Source: Paenirhodobacter ferrireducens
GTDB lineage: Bacteria; Pseudomonadota; Alphaproteobacteria; Rhodobacterales; Rhodobacteraceae
Assembly: GCF_004022265.1 (NCBI RefSeq)
Contig: NZ_SAVB01000019.1
Coordinates: 60,697-124,696, forward strand
Reading direction: 5' to 3'
Length of the DNA: 64,000 nt
Both the position numbers and the translations under genes were made by a program. The notes under the pieces are model-generated. The model had not been told where the DNA came from. It did not search any database and saw only the letters and a list, made by a program, of their open reading frames with translations. Of this stretch, positions 52,411-60,317 are shown piece after piece (within the stretch, counting starts at the first letter, position 1; every line of letters begins with the position of its first letter).

Positions 52411-53316
52411 TCACTCCGCCGGCGCCACGCCCGGCAGGCGCACGCGCAACCGCTTGATCCGGCGCGGATCGGCATCGACGATCTCGTATTCGACGCCATT
52501 CTCGCCCTTGATCACCTCGCCGCGCGCCGGCACCCGGCCGATCTGCATGAAGACGAGACCGCCCATCGAGTCGATCTCCTGCTCCTCTTCGGGGTCGGCG
52601 AGGGTCATGCCGATCTCGGCCTCGAAATCCTTCACCGGGGCGCGCGCCAGCACCACCCACTGGCCGGGTTTCTCGAGCTTCCAGAACCCGCCCTCGGCCT
52701 CGTCATGCTCGTCCTCGATCTCGCCGATCACCTGCTCGATCAGATCCTCGAGCGTGACCAGCCCGTCAACGCCGCCATATTCGTCGATCACCAGCGCCAT
52801 GTGGATGCGCTGCACCTGCATCTTCTGCAACAGCACCCCGATCGGCATCGAGGGCGGCACGAACAGCAGCGGCCGCAGCAGCTTCTTCACCGAGAACCGC
52901 CCTGAGGAGGCGCCAAAGCCGTATTCGAGCGCGAGGTCCTTCAGGTGAACCAGCCCAAGCGGGGTGTCGAGCGTGTCCTTGAACACCGGCAGGCGGGAAT
53001 AGCCCTGCTCGCGGAACACCGCCACCAGCTCGTCGCGGGTGATGCCGACCGGCACCGCGACGATCTCGACCTTGGGGATCGCGACATCGCCCACCCGCAT
53101 CCGGCGCAGGTTGCCGATGCCCGGCAGGCCGGCGGCCGCCGCGGTTTCGGGCTCGGGCGTGGCCGGAGCCTCGCTGTCGTTGTCAGGGGTGGAGGCGCCA
53201 AGCGCCCCGAAGAGTCGTCCCAGTAAGCCGCGCGAGTGCGGCTCGGAACTGTCGCCCGCGTCGCTCTCCGACGCAGGGGCGTTGGCGGAGAGAGCTCCGT
53301 CAGCGGCGTGTTCCAT
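52411..53316 (-). CDS. CorC/HlyC-family CBS-domain protein
   Basis: A 301-residue cytoplasmic protein (CorC/YbeX type). Two CBS modules span about 75-205 (RMRVGDVAIPKVEIVAVPVGITRDELVAVFREQGYSRLPVF; IHMALVIDEYGGVDGLVTLEDLIEQVIGEIEDEHD). The C-terminal CorC_HlyC domain includes EEQEIDSMGGLVFMQIGRVPARGEVI. An acidic, Pro/Ala-rich N-terminus of about 60 residues is less conserved. The ATG at 53316 has GGAAAGG upstream; a GTG at 53334 is an alternative. It belongs to the conserved miaB-phoH-ybeY-corC-lnt series. Confidence 0.92.
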   Translation of the reverse strand: MEHAADGALSANAPASESDAGDSSEPHSRGLLGRLFGALGASTPDNDSEAPATPEPETAAAAGLPGIGNLRRMRVGDVAIPKVEIVAVPVGITRDELVAVFREQGYSRLPVFKDTLDTPLGLVHLKDLALEYGFGASSGRFSVKKLLRPLLFVPPSMPIGVLLQKMQVQRIHMALVIDEYGGVDGLVTLEDLIEQVIGEIEDEHDEAEGGFWKLEKPGQWVVLARAPVKDFEAEIGMTLADPEEEQEIDSMGGLVFMQIGRVPARGEVIKGENGVEYEIVDADPRRIKRLRVRLPGVAPAE

Positions 53317-53352
53317 CGTACCTTTCCAGATCACGCGGCGAAAATTGCCGCA

Positions 53353-53874
53353 TCATGCCAAATATGGGTCATCAATGCCCATCTTTTCAAGAATGCGCAC
53401 TTCCGTGGATTCCATCAAGGTGGCATCGCCCTCGCGCACGTGATCGTAACCGAGAAGATGCAAAACGCCATGCACGATCAGGTGCGTGACGTGATCGGCC
53501 ATCGTCTTGCCGCCCTCGGCCGCCTCGCGCGCGCAGGTCTCGAAGGCGATGGCGATGTCGCCGAGGCTGTCGCGCTCGCCGGGCAGGAAGGGCTCGGGCG
53601 GATCGGGGCGCTCGCCCTCGTCTTCCGCCGCGAGATCCTCGGCGGGCCAGCTGAGCACATTGGTGGGGGTGGGCTTGGCGCGGAACTCGGCGTTCAGCAC
53701 CGCGATGCGCGCGTCGTCACAGCCGAGCAGGCTGATCTCCCAGTCGTCGGGCGAGATCTCCTGATCGGCCAGAACGGCGCGCGCGGCGCGGTCTGCCAGC
53801 GCCGGGAGGTCAATCTCCTCCCAGCGGGGCTCTTCGATCAGAATGTCAACCAGCGGCTCCATCGTCGCGGTCAT
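53353..53874 (-). CDS. ybeY: endoribonuclease YbeY (rRNA maturation)
   Basis: A 173-residue metalloprotein for 16S rRNA processing and ribosome quality control. The zinc site HLIVHGVLHLLGYDH (three His) is intact, and NAEFRAKPTPTNVLSWPAEDL is the family motif. GDIAIAFETCAREA precedes the metal site. Its beginning lies within the end of phoH (28-bp overlap). Two starts are possible: 53874 (MTATMEPLVD) and 53862 (MEPLVDILIEEP); neither has a clear ribosome binding site, fitting translational coupling. Confidence 0.94.
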   Translation of the reverse strand: MTATMEPLVDILIEEPRWEEIDLPALADRAARAVLADQEISPDDWEISLLGCDDARIAVLNAEFRAKPTPTNVLSWPAEDLAAEDEGERPDPPEPFLPGERDSLGDIAIAFETCAREAAEGGKTMADHVTHLIVHGVLHLLGYDHVREGDATLMESTEVRILEKMGIDDPYLA

Positions 53875-54862
53875 AGGCGTCAATGATCCGCGCCACAAGG
53901 GGGTGGCGCACCACATCCGAGGCGGTGAAGTAGTTGAACGAGATCCCGCGCACACCGTCGAGGATGCGCTCGGCGTCCTGCAGGCCCGAGGGCACGCCGC
54001 GCGGCAGGTCGATCTGGCTGCGGTCGCCGGTGATGACCATGCGCGAGCCCTGCCCGAGACGGGTGAGGAACATCTTCATCTGCATCGTCGTGGCGTTCTG
54101 CGCCTCGTCGAGCACGACGAAGGCGTTCGACAGCGTGCGGCCGCGCATGAAGGCCAAGGGCGCGATCTCGATGCGCTTCTCTTCCATCAGCTTCTGCATC
54201 TGCTTCGCCGGCAGGAAGTCGTTCAGCGCGTCATAGAGCGGCTGCATGTAGGGATCGACCTTCTCCTTCATGTCGCCCGGCAGGAAGCCGAGGCGCTCGC
54301 CCGCTTCGACGGCGGGACGGGAGAGGATGATCTTGTCGACATGGCCGCCGATCAGCATGGTGACGCCGACGGCAACGGCGAGATAGGTCTTGCCGGTGCC
54401 GGCCGGGCCGATGCCGAAGGCCAGTTCATTCTCGAACAGCGCCTTCACATAGGCCTTCTGCGCCTCGGTCCGCGGCTCGACCTGCTTCTTGCGCGTGCGG
54501 ATCTCGTATTTGCCCGCCGCGAACATCTCGAGCTGTTCGTCCACCGTCATCCCCGCATTGCCGAGATCGGCCATCCGGATCGCCGCATCGACCTCGCCGG
54601 CGTCGACCGCCTTGCCCTGTTCGAGGCGCTGATAGAGATGGTGCAGGATGCCGGTCGCCTGCATCTGCGCCTCTGGGGTGCCGACGATGGCAAGCTGGTT
54701 GCCGCGCCGCAGGATATGCACCGAGAGCTTGTGCTCGATCTGCGCCAGGTTGCGGTCGAATTCGCCGCACAGCCCGATCAGAAGGCGGTTGTCCGGAAAC
54801 TCCAGGAGTGCTTCGAAGCTGTCCTGAGAACGAGGCGGGGGTGAGATCGCGCTGAAGCCCAA
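53846..54862 (-). CDS. PhoH-like ATPase (YbeZ)
   Basis: A 338-residue P-loop protein. Walker A GPAGTGKTYLAVAVGVTML, FVVLDEAQNATTMQMKMFLTRLGQGSRMVITGD with Walker B, and the end SFNYFTASDVVRHPLVARII are diagnostic for PhoH/YbeZ. An N-terminal KH-like segment precedes the ATPase. No suitable ATG exists at the N-terminus; I chose TTG at 54862 because GGGAG stands seven bases ahead and it directly precedes the conserved part. YbeZ works with YbeY in RNA metabolism. Confidence 0.92.
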   Translation of the reverse strand: MGFSAISPPPRSQDSFEALLEFPDNRLLIGLCGEFDRNLAQIEHKLSVHILRRGNQLAIVGTPEAQMQATGILHHLYQRLEQGKAVDAGEVDAAIRMADLGNAGMTVDEQLEMFAAGKYEIRTRKKQVEPRTEAQKAYVKALFENELAFGIGPAGTGKTYLAVAVGVTMLIGGHVDKIILSRPAVEAGERLGFLPGDMKEKVDPYMQPLYDALNDFLPAKQMQKLMEEKRIEIAPLAFMRGRTLSNAFVVLDEAQNATTMQMKMFLTRLGQGSRMVITGDRSQIDLPRGVPSGLQDAERILDGVRGISFNYFTASDVVRHPLVARIIDAYDRDDGAAG

Positions 54863-54981
54863 TAACGTCTCCCTTGGCTGGCTTGGTAAAGATATGGTGC
54901 CTCTCCCCCCCGAGTCACGCAAGCGCTGGTTTGTTTTTCAGCAGCGACGCGTGAAAATTTCACAGAACTGCAAAGAAATGA

Positions 54982-55003
54982 GCCGCGGGGCGGATCCCGC
55001 GGC
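54982..55003 (-). terminator. hairpin after small lipoprotein gene
   Basis: An 8-bp stem GCCGCGGG / CCCGCGGC with a six-base loop lies about 28 bp past the lipoprotein stop on the minus strand. TCATTTCTTTG follows, a moderate T-rich tract. It would separate the envelope pair from phoH. Confidence 0.65.
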
Positions 55004-55030
55004 CCATTTGCCCAAAATATAGGCGAATGC

Positions 55031-55351
55031 TTACTCGAAGTTCGACGGCCGGACCGGATCGCGGATCTCGCCGCCCGACTTGAACGGGCCGACCGCGGTC
55101 GAGGCTGGGCCGGCGCCCGAGCAGATCGGCTTGCCGTAATCGTCGACGCGGGCGGTCATGTAGCCCTCGGCGCCATCGTCGATGATCCAGTGGTCGCAGC
55201 CCTCCGGGTCGATCCAGACGCCGGCCTTGAGCTGGCTGAGGTGCTTGGCGCCGCCGATGTTGCGGTCCCAGCCCTTGTCCGAGGGCTCCGCATCGCAGGC
55301 GGCAAGCCCGGCAGCAGCACCGAGAAGCAGGAGGATTTTGATCGCTTTCAT
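55031..55351 (-). CDS. small lipoprotein with DPxGCxHW...DDGxEGYM module
   Basis: A 106-residue protein. A lipoprotein signal MKAIKILLLLGAAAGLAAC places the lipidated Cys at about residue 19. The mature part contains VWIDPEGCDHWIIDDGAEGYMTARVDDYGKPIC. Nearly the same module occurs in the neighbouring OmpA-like protein (WIDPDGCEHWAMDDGLEGYMDAR). Two Cys about 25 residues apart could form a disulfide. I know no function. AGGACATG before the start serves as ribosome binding site. It is 12 bp from the OmpA-like gene and co-directional, so they form an operon. Confidence 0.85.
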   Translation of the reverse strand: MKAIKILLLLGAAAGLAACDAEPSDKGWDRNIGGAKHLSQLKAGVWIDPEGCDHWIIDDGAEGYMTARVDDYGKPICSGAGPASTAVGPFKSGGEIRDPVRPSNFE

Positions 55352-55362
55352 GTCCTGTCCCC

Positions 55363-55932
55363 TCACTTCACGCAGATCACTTCGACGCGGCGGTTCTGCG
55401 CCATGCCGGCGGCGGTGGCGTTGGTGGCCCGCGGCCAGCGCTCGCCATACCAGTTCACCGCAAGCACCGGCGCGCCCACCGACTGGGCAACGCCCGCCAC
55501 GGCCTCGGCGCGGTTCTTCGACAGCCGCATGTTGTATTCATCCGAGGCGCGGCTGTCGGTGTGACCGGTGATGATGAAGCTGCGCGCCTGCGCGGTGCGG
55601 AAGAAGTTTTCCAGATAGTTGCGGCCGGAGGCGGTGATCTTCGCGCTGCCGGTGGCGAAAAGCGTATCGGTCTGCAGCACGCCGCAGACGTCGCGGTGGC
55701 ACACCGGGCGGCCGTCGCGGGTCTTGCGCGCATCCATGTAACCCTCGAGCCCGTCATCCATCGCCCAGTGCTCGCAACCGTCGGGGTCGATCCAGATCGT
55801 CGGGACGTAGCGTTCCGCGCGGCCGGCGTTCGTCTGCTGAGCCGAAGCGGAACCGGAGATCATGGCCAGTGCCAGCGCCGCAGCCCCGAAAGACGCAATC
55901 GCCGGTTTCACGGCCTTGCAGAGAGTCATCAT
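55363..55932 (-). CDS. OmpA-family protein with N-terminal DPxGCxHW module
   Basis: A 189-residue exported protein. A signal peptide (ends SGSASA, about 1-31) is followed by IWIDPDGCEHWAMDDGLEGYMDARKTRDGRPVCH at about 46-80, shared with the adjacent lipoprotein. The C-terminal OmpA-like peptidoglycan-binding domain (about 85-189) has LFATGSAKITASGRNYLENFF, IITGHTDSRASDEYNMRLSKNRAEAV and the end MAQNRRVEVICVK. GGAGGCGG precedes the ATG pair. It probably tethers the envelope to peptidoglycan; the role of the extra module is unknown. Confidence 0.88.
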   Translation of the reverse strand: MMTLCKAVKPAIASFGAAALALAMISGSASAQQTNAGRAERYVPTIWIDPDGCEHWAMDDGLEGYMDARKTRDGRPVCHRDVCGVLQTDTLFATGSAKITASGRNYLENFFRTAQARSFIITGHTDSRASDEYNMRLSKNRAEAVAGVAQSVGAPVLAVNWYGERWPRATNATAAGMAQNRRVEVICVK

Positions 55933-56126
55933 CGCCGCTTCCGCCTCCTCATCGCAAATGGAGCCCGTCCTGCGGGCCATTAACCAAATATGGCGCTTAC
56001 AATAGCAAAACCCTGCGGCTTTGAAAGCAATTAAACCCATATATTGTAGGGTTTCCCGCAACAAATCCGCCATTGAGACAAACCGCGGGCAATCATGGAA
56101 ACGATGTCCGCCGTCCGCCGGGCGGA
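55933..56126 (-). promoter_or_regulatory. promoter region of the OmpA-like/lipoprotein operon
   Basis: This 194-bp AT-rich gap follows miaB. On the minus strand TTTCAA and TATTGT are 16 bp apart (about 55996-56023) and could be -35 and -10. A loose dyad (AAACCCTAC ... GCAGGGTTT) flanks the -35 area. A short GC-rich stem just past the miaB stop (near 56105-56126) may end the miaB transcript. No Shine-Dalgarno anomaly is seen. Confidence 0.4.
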
Positions 56127-57446
56127 TCAGACCAGAACGCCCGCCAGCGAGTTCGGGCCGCTCGCGGTGATTCTCACTTTCGCGAGAGCCCCCTGCAGCG
56201 GCGTTTCCGAGGTCACATGCACCGCCTGCAGGTAATCGGACTTGCCCACCCATTGCCCGGGCAGCCGGCCCGGCTTCTCGAACAGCACCCCCACCTCGCG
56301 CCCGACCATCGCGGCCTGGCTTTCGTGCTGCAGCCGGGTGATGAGGGCCTGCAGCTCGTGCAGGCGCCGGTCGGCAACCTCGGGGTCGACGCCCGCGCGT
56401 TCGGCCGCGGGCGTGCCCGGGCGCGGCGAATACTTGAACGAGAAGGCCGCGCCAAAGCCCACCTCCTCGATCAGGGCGAGCGTGTCGCGGTGATCCTGCT
56501 CGGTCTCACCCGGGAAGCCCGCGATGAAATCCGAGCTGAGCAGGATGTCGGGCCGCGCCGCGCGGATGCGCTCGATCAGCCGCAGATACGCCTCGGCGGT
56601 GTGATGGCGGTTCATCAGCTTCAGGATCCGGTCCGCCCCCGACTGCACCGGCAGATGCAGATAGGGCATCAGCTTCGGCTCGGCGCCATGCGCCTCGATC
56701 AGATCGTCGGCCATGTCGTTCGGATGCGAGGTGGTATAGCGGATCCGCTCGAGCCCCTCGATCCGGGCCAGTTCGCGCACCAGCCGGCCAAGGCCCCAGA
56801 CCCCGCCGTCGCCCTCGCCATGATAGCCGTTGACGTTCTGACCCAGCAGCGTGATTTCCTTCACCCCCTTCGCCACCAGCTTCCCGGCCTCGGCAAGGAT
56901 GCGGGCGACAGGGCGCGAGACCTCCGCGCCGCGGGTATAGGGCACGACGCAGAAGGCGCAGAACTTGTCGCAGCCCTCCTGCACCGTCAGGAAGGCGGTG
57001 GGGCGACCGGTCGCCGGGCGTTCGGGCAGCTTCTCGAACTTGTCCTCGACCGGGAATTCGGTGTCGACCGGACGCTCGCCGCGGGCGGTGGCGGCGACCA
57101 TCTCGGGCAGGCGGTGATAGTTCTGCGAGCCGACGACCAGATCGACGAGCGGCATCCGGCGCATGATTTCCTCGCCCTCGGCCTGCGCGACGCAGCCCGC
57201 GACACCGATCTTCAGCTCGGGCTTCGCCTCCTTGAACGGGCGCAGCCGGCCGAGGTCGGAATAGACCTTCTCGGCCGCCTTCTCGCGGATGTGGCAGGTG
57301 TTCAGCAACACCATGTCCGCCTCGGCCGGATCGTCGGTCAGCACATAGCCCTCGGTGCCCATGGCCTCGGCCATGCGCTCGCTGTCATAGACGTTCATCT
57401 GGCAGCCGTAGGTCTTGATGTGCAGCTTCTTCGGCGCGTCCGACAT
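56127..57446 (-). CDS. miaB: tRNA-2-methylthio-N6-isopentenyladenosine synthase
   Basis: A 439-residue radical-SAM methylthiotransferase acting on A37 of tRNA. The N-terminal UPF0004 domain provides three cluster Cys ([49 protein letters not shown]). The radical SAM motif is [15 protein letters not shown], and [13 protein letters not shown] and [24 protein letters not shown] segments follow. The C-terminal TRAM domain covers about 375-435. The start at 57446 ([18 protein letters not shown]) is fixed by the conserved beginning. Confidence 0.96.
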   Translation of the reverse strand: MSDAPKKLHIKTYGCQMNVYDSERMAEAMGTEGYVLTDDPAEADMVLLNTCHIREKAAEKVYSDLGRLRPFKEAKPELKIGVAGCVAQAEGEEIMRRMPLVDLVVGSQNYHRLPEMVAATARGERPVDTEFPVEDKFEKLPERPATGRPTAFLTVQEGCDKFCAFCVVPYTRGAEVSRPVARILAEAGKLVAKGVKEITLLGQNVNGYHGEGDGGVWGLGRLVRELARIEGLERIRYTTSHPNDMADDLIEAHGAEPKLMPYLHLPVQSGADRILKLMNRHHTAEAYLRLIERIRAARPDILLSSDFIAGFPGETEQDHRDTLALIEEVGFGAAFSFKYSPRPGTPAAERAGVDPEVADRRLHELQALITRLQHESQAAMVGREVGVLFEKPGRLPGQWVGKSDYLQAVHVTSETPLQGALAKVRITASGPNSLAGVLV

Positions 57447-57587
57447 GGCGATCCCCCGCGTTTCAGCCCCGCCCGATAGCGCAGAATCCCCCCGCCCCGC
57501 AACCGCCCCGCATGGCTTTCCCCGCCATTCCCTGTCTTGCATTCCCCCGGCCCTTGCCCGATCCTCACGCAAAATCCGGGGACTGGC

Positions 57588-58457
57588 ATGAATTACGCTT
57601 CGCTTGACGCATTCCTGGCCGAGGGGACGGCCGCCCTTGCCAAGGGGCCGGTGGCGCTGATCCTCGTCGAGGATCTGGTCGAGGCCGAAAGCACGATCCG
57701 CCACCACCTGAAGGCCGGGTTCCGCTCGGTTCTGGTCTTCGCGCCCGACCGTCTGGTGCTGCCCGAGGAGCTGGCCGCCAAGGTCCACCGCATCCCGCGT
57801 GACATGCACCGGCCCGGCGCGCTCACCGACACCGTGAACCCGGTGATCGCCGCCGCGCCGGCCGATACCTGGATGTATTACTGCTACAATGCGGAATACC
57901 TGTTCCACCCGTTTTGCGAGACCCGCAGCGTGCAGGAGCTGCTGGCCTTCCACACCGAGGAACGGCGCCGCTCGATGCTGACCTATGTCGTCGACCTCTA
58001 CGCCCCGGACCTTGCGCAGAACCCGAATGCGGTGAACCTCGGCACGGCAATGCTCGACCGGGCCGGCTATTACGCGCTTGCGCGCAAGGATCCGGTCACC
58101 GGCCAGCCGCGCGAGCGCCAGCTCGACTTCTTCGGCGGGCTGCGCTGGCGGTTCGAGGAGCACGTCCCGGTGACGCGGCGCAAGATCGACCGGATCGCAC
58201 TGTTCCGCACCCGGCCGGGGCTCGAGCTGCGCCGCGACAACACCTTCAACGACGAGGAATACAACACCTACTCCTGCCCCTGGCACCACAACATGACCGC
58301 GGCGATCGCCTCGTTCCGGGTGGCGAAGGCGCTGAAGTTCAACCCCGGCTCGACCTATGACATCGCCGATTTCCGCTGGTATAATTCTGTGCCCTTCGCC
58401 TGGCACAGCCAGCAGCTGATGGACCTCGGGCTGATGGAGCCCGGGCAGTGGTTCTGA
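57588..58457 (+). CDS. conserved protein, possible family 2-like glycosyltransferase
   Basis: A 289-residue soluble protein with no signal peptide. The region [35 protein letters not shown] looks like the N-terminal Rossmann part of a GT-A fold, and [17 protein letters not shown] may stand where the metal-binding DxD of such enzymes lies. Later parts are rich in Tyr, Trp and His ([30 protein letters not shown]). Family membership is a guess from pattern only. It overlaps pxpB by 10 bp and diverges from miaB. Confidence 0.55.
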   Translation: MNYASLDAFLAEGTAALAKGPVALILVEDLVEAESTIRHHLKAGFRSVLVFAPDRLVLPEELAAKVHRIPRDMHRPGALTDTVNPVIAAAPADTWMYYCYNAEYLFHPFCETRSVQELLAFHTEERRRSMLTYVVDLYAPDLAQNPNAVNLGTAMLDRAGYYALARKDPVTGQPRERQLDFFGGLRWRFEEHVPVTRRKIDRIALFRTRPGLELRRDNTFNDEEYNTYSCPWHHNMTAAIASFRVAKALKFNPGSTYDIADFRWYNSVPFAWHSQQLMDLGLMEPGQWF

Positions 58458-59182
58458 ACCTGCCGGCGCCTCGCTTCCTGCCCTGTGGCGATGCGGCGTT
58501 GACGGTCGAATTCGCGCCGGGGATCGACGCGGCGGCGAATGCCCTGGCCTTGGCACTGGCCGCCGATCTCGAGGCCGCGCCGCTCCCCGGTCTGTGCGAC
58601 GTGCTGCCCACCTATCGCTCTCTGACGCTGAGTTATGACCCGTGCGTGACGGGCTTTGCGACGCTGCGCGCGGCCCTGCGGCCACGCATCGCCGCACTGC
58701 GCCCCGGCGCGGTCGAGGGCGCAGTGCGCAGCATCCCGGTCTTCTATGGCGGTCCCGCCTGCCTCGACCTTGCCCGCCTCACCGCCGAGAAAGGGATGAC
58801 CGAGGACGCGCTGATCGCGCTCCACCTCGGCGCCGCCTATCGCGTGGCGATGATCGGCTTCGCGCCGGGCTTTGCCTATCTCTCGGGCCTGCCCGCAGCC
58901 CTTGCCACCCCGCGCCGGGCCGAGGTCCGCCAGCGCGTGACCGAGGGCGCGCTTGGCATCGGCGGCGGGCAGGCAAGCGTCAATTCCGTCGCCGCACCAA
59001 GCGCGTGGTCCTACATCGGGCAGACGCCGCTGCGGCTTTTCGATGCCGCCCGCGCCCGCCCCTGCCTGCTGGCCCCGGGCGACCGGCTGCGCCTGCGCCG
59101 GATCGGGGAGGCAGAGTTCGACACGCTCGCCGCCCGCGCCTGCCGCGGCGAGATCCTCTTCGACCCGGAGACGCCCGCATGA
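58448..59182 (+). CDS. pxpB: 5-oxoprolinase subunit PxpB (KipI-like)
   Basis: A 244-residue protein of the allophanate hydrolase subunit 1 family. [18 protein letters not shown] at the N-terminus and [62 protein letters not shown] are hallmarks. With PxpA and PxpC it hydrolyses 5-oxoproline using ATP. The start codon is GTG, inside the end of the previous gene. It overlaps pxpC by ATGA. pxpA is not in the window. Confidence 0.9.
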   Translation: MVLNLPAPRFLPCGDAALTVEFAPGIDAAANALALALAADLEAAPLPGLCDVLPTYRSLTLSYDPCVTGFATLRAALRPRIAALRPGAVEGAVRSIPVFYGGPACLDLARLTAEKGMTEDALIALHLGAAYRVAMIGFAPGFAYLSGLPAALATPRRAEVRQRVTEGALGIGGGQASVNSVAAPSAWSYIGQTPLRLFDAARARPCLLAPGDRLRLRRIGEAEFDTLAARACRGEILFDPETPA

Positions 59183-60123
59183 CCGGCACGCTCGAGATCC
59201 TCGCCGCCGGGCCGATGCTGACCGTGCAGGATCGCGGCCGCACCGGGTTCCTGCGCTTCGGCGTCTCGGCCTCGGGGCCGATGGACGGCGAGGCCTTTGC
59301 CGCCGCCAATGCCCTTGTCGGCAATGCGCCCGGGGCGGCGGCACTCGAATTCGCGCTGACCGGCGGCCGGTTCCGGGCGAGCCGCGACGTGCTGGTGGCG
59401 GTGACCGGCGGCGCGATGCGGGCCGAGGCGGGCGGCCGCCCCCTCGCCCCCTGGAGCTCGGCCCGGCTGCGGGCGGGCGAGGAGCTGACCGTCGGCGCCC
59501 TGCGCGGCGCGGTCTGGGGCTATCTCGCCGTCTCTGGCGGGATCGAGACGCCCCCGGTGATGGGCTCCCGCGCCACCCATCTGCGCAGCGCGATCGGCGG
59601 GCATGAGGGCCGCGCCCTTCGCCCGGGCGATGTGTTGCCCCTGGGCCCCGAACCCGGTGCCCTGCCGCGCCGGCTGACCCGCCCGCTGCGCCCGCGCCAC
59701 GGCCCGATCCGCGTGGTTCTCGGGCCGCAGGACGACGCCTTCGCGCCCGAGATCCTGGCCCGTTTCCTCGGCGCGTCCTATGCCGTCAGCGCGCAGCGCG
59801 ACCGCATGGCGTTGCTGCTCGAGGGCCCGGCGCTGCCCGCAGCGCGTGGGCACGACATCACCTCGGACGGCACACTGATGGGCTCGGTTCAGGTACCGCT
59901 CTCGGGCCGGCCGATCGTGCTGATGGCCGACCGGCAGACGACCGGGGGCTTTCCGAAGATCGCCACGGTCATCACCCCCGACCTCGGCCGGCTGGCGCAG
60001 ATCCCCACGGGCGCCATGCTGCGCTTTCATGCGCTGAGCGTCGAGGCGGCCGAGGCCGAGGCCCGCGCCGCCGCCCGCCAGAGCGCCGAGGCGCTGGCCG
60101 ATCTCGCCCCCACGGGCGCCTGA
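59179..60123 (+). CDS. pxpC: 5-oxoprolinase subunit PxpC (KipA-like)
   Basis: A 314-residue protein of the allophanate hydrolase subunit 2 family. Key parts are LEILAAGPMLTVQDRGRTGFLRFGVSASGPMDGEAFAAANALVGN, YLAVSGGIETPPVMGSRATHLRSAIGGHEGRAL, and SDGTLMGSVQVPLSGRPIVLMADRQTTGGFPKIATVI. The ATG at 59179 overlaps the pxpB stop. It probably forms a complex with PxpB; the third subunit must be elsewhere. Confidence 0.92.
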   Translation: MTGTLEILAAGPMLTVQDRGRTGFLRFGVSASGPMDGEAFAAANALVGNAPGAAALEFALTGGRFRASRDVLVAVTGGAMRAEAGGRPLAPWSSARLRAGEELTVGALRGAVWGYLAVSGGIETPPVMGSRATHLRSAIGGHEGRALRPGDVLPLGPEPGALPRRLTRPLRPRHGPIRVVLGPQDDAFAPEILARFLGASYAVSAQRDRMALLLEGPALPAARGHDITSDGTLMGSVQVPLSGRPIVLMADRQTTGGFPKIATVITPDLGRLAQIPTGAMLRFHALSVEAAEAEARAAARQSAEALADLAPTGA

Positions 60124-60317
60124 ATGTCCGGGTGCGACGTTTTCGCGCGCGGGATATGTGAAGTGAATATATTATATTATTATTCAATGCTTTACGGTGA
60201 AACCTTGAGAAAAAGGATGAACACTCCTCCTTGCCGGAACGGGCAATCTTCGCCCCGCGCCTTGCCGAACCCGCCTCCGCGCCCCTAGCTCTGCCCGAAG
60301 GAAACGCGACCGAAGAC
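60124..60317. promoter_or_regulatory. intergenic region before cydD
   Basis: This 194-bp gap contains a strikingly AT-rich stretch (about 60158-60195, GAATATATTATATTATTAT) in an otherwise GC-rich window, probably the cydDC promoter. TATATT and TATTAT offer several possible -10 elements. I see no perfect FNR box here, unlike before cydA. A TTG-started frame from 60231 reaches cydD in frame but is unlikely to be translated. Confidence 0.45.
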
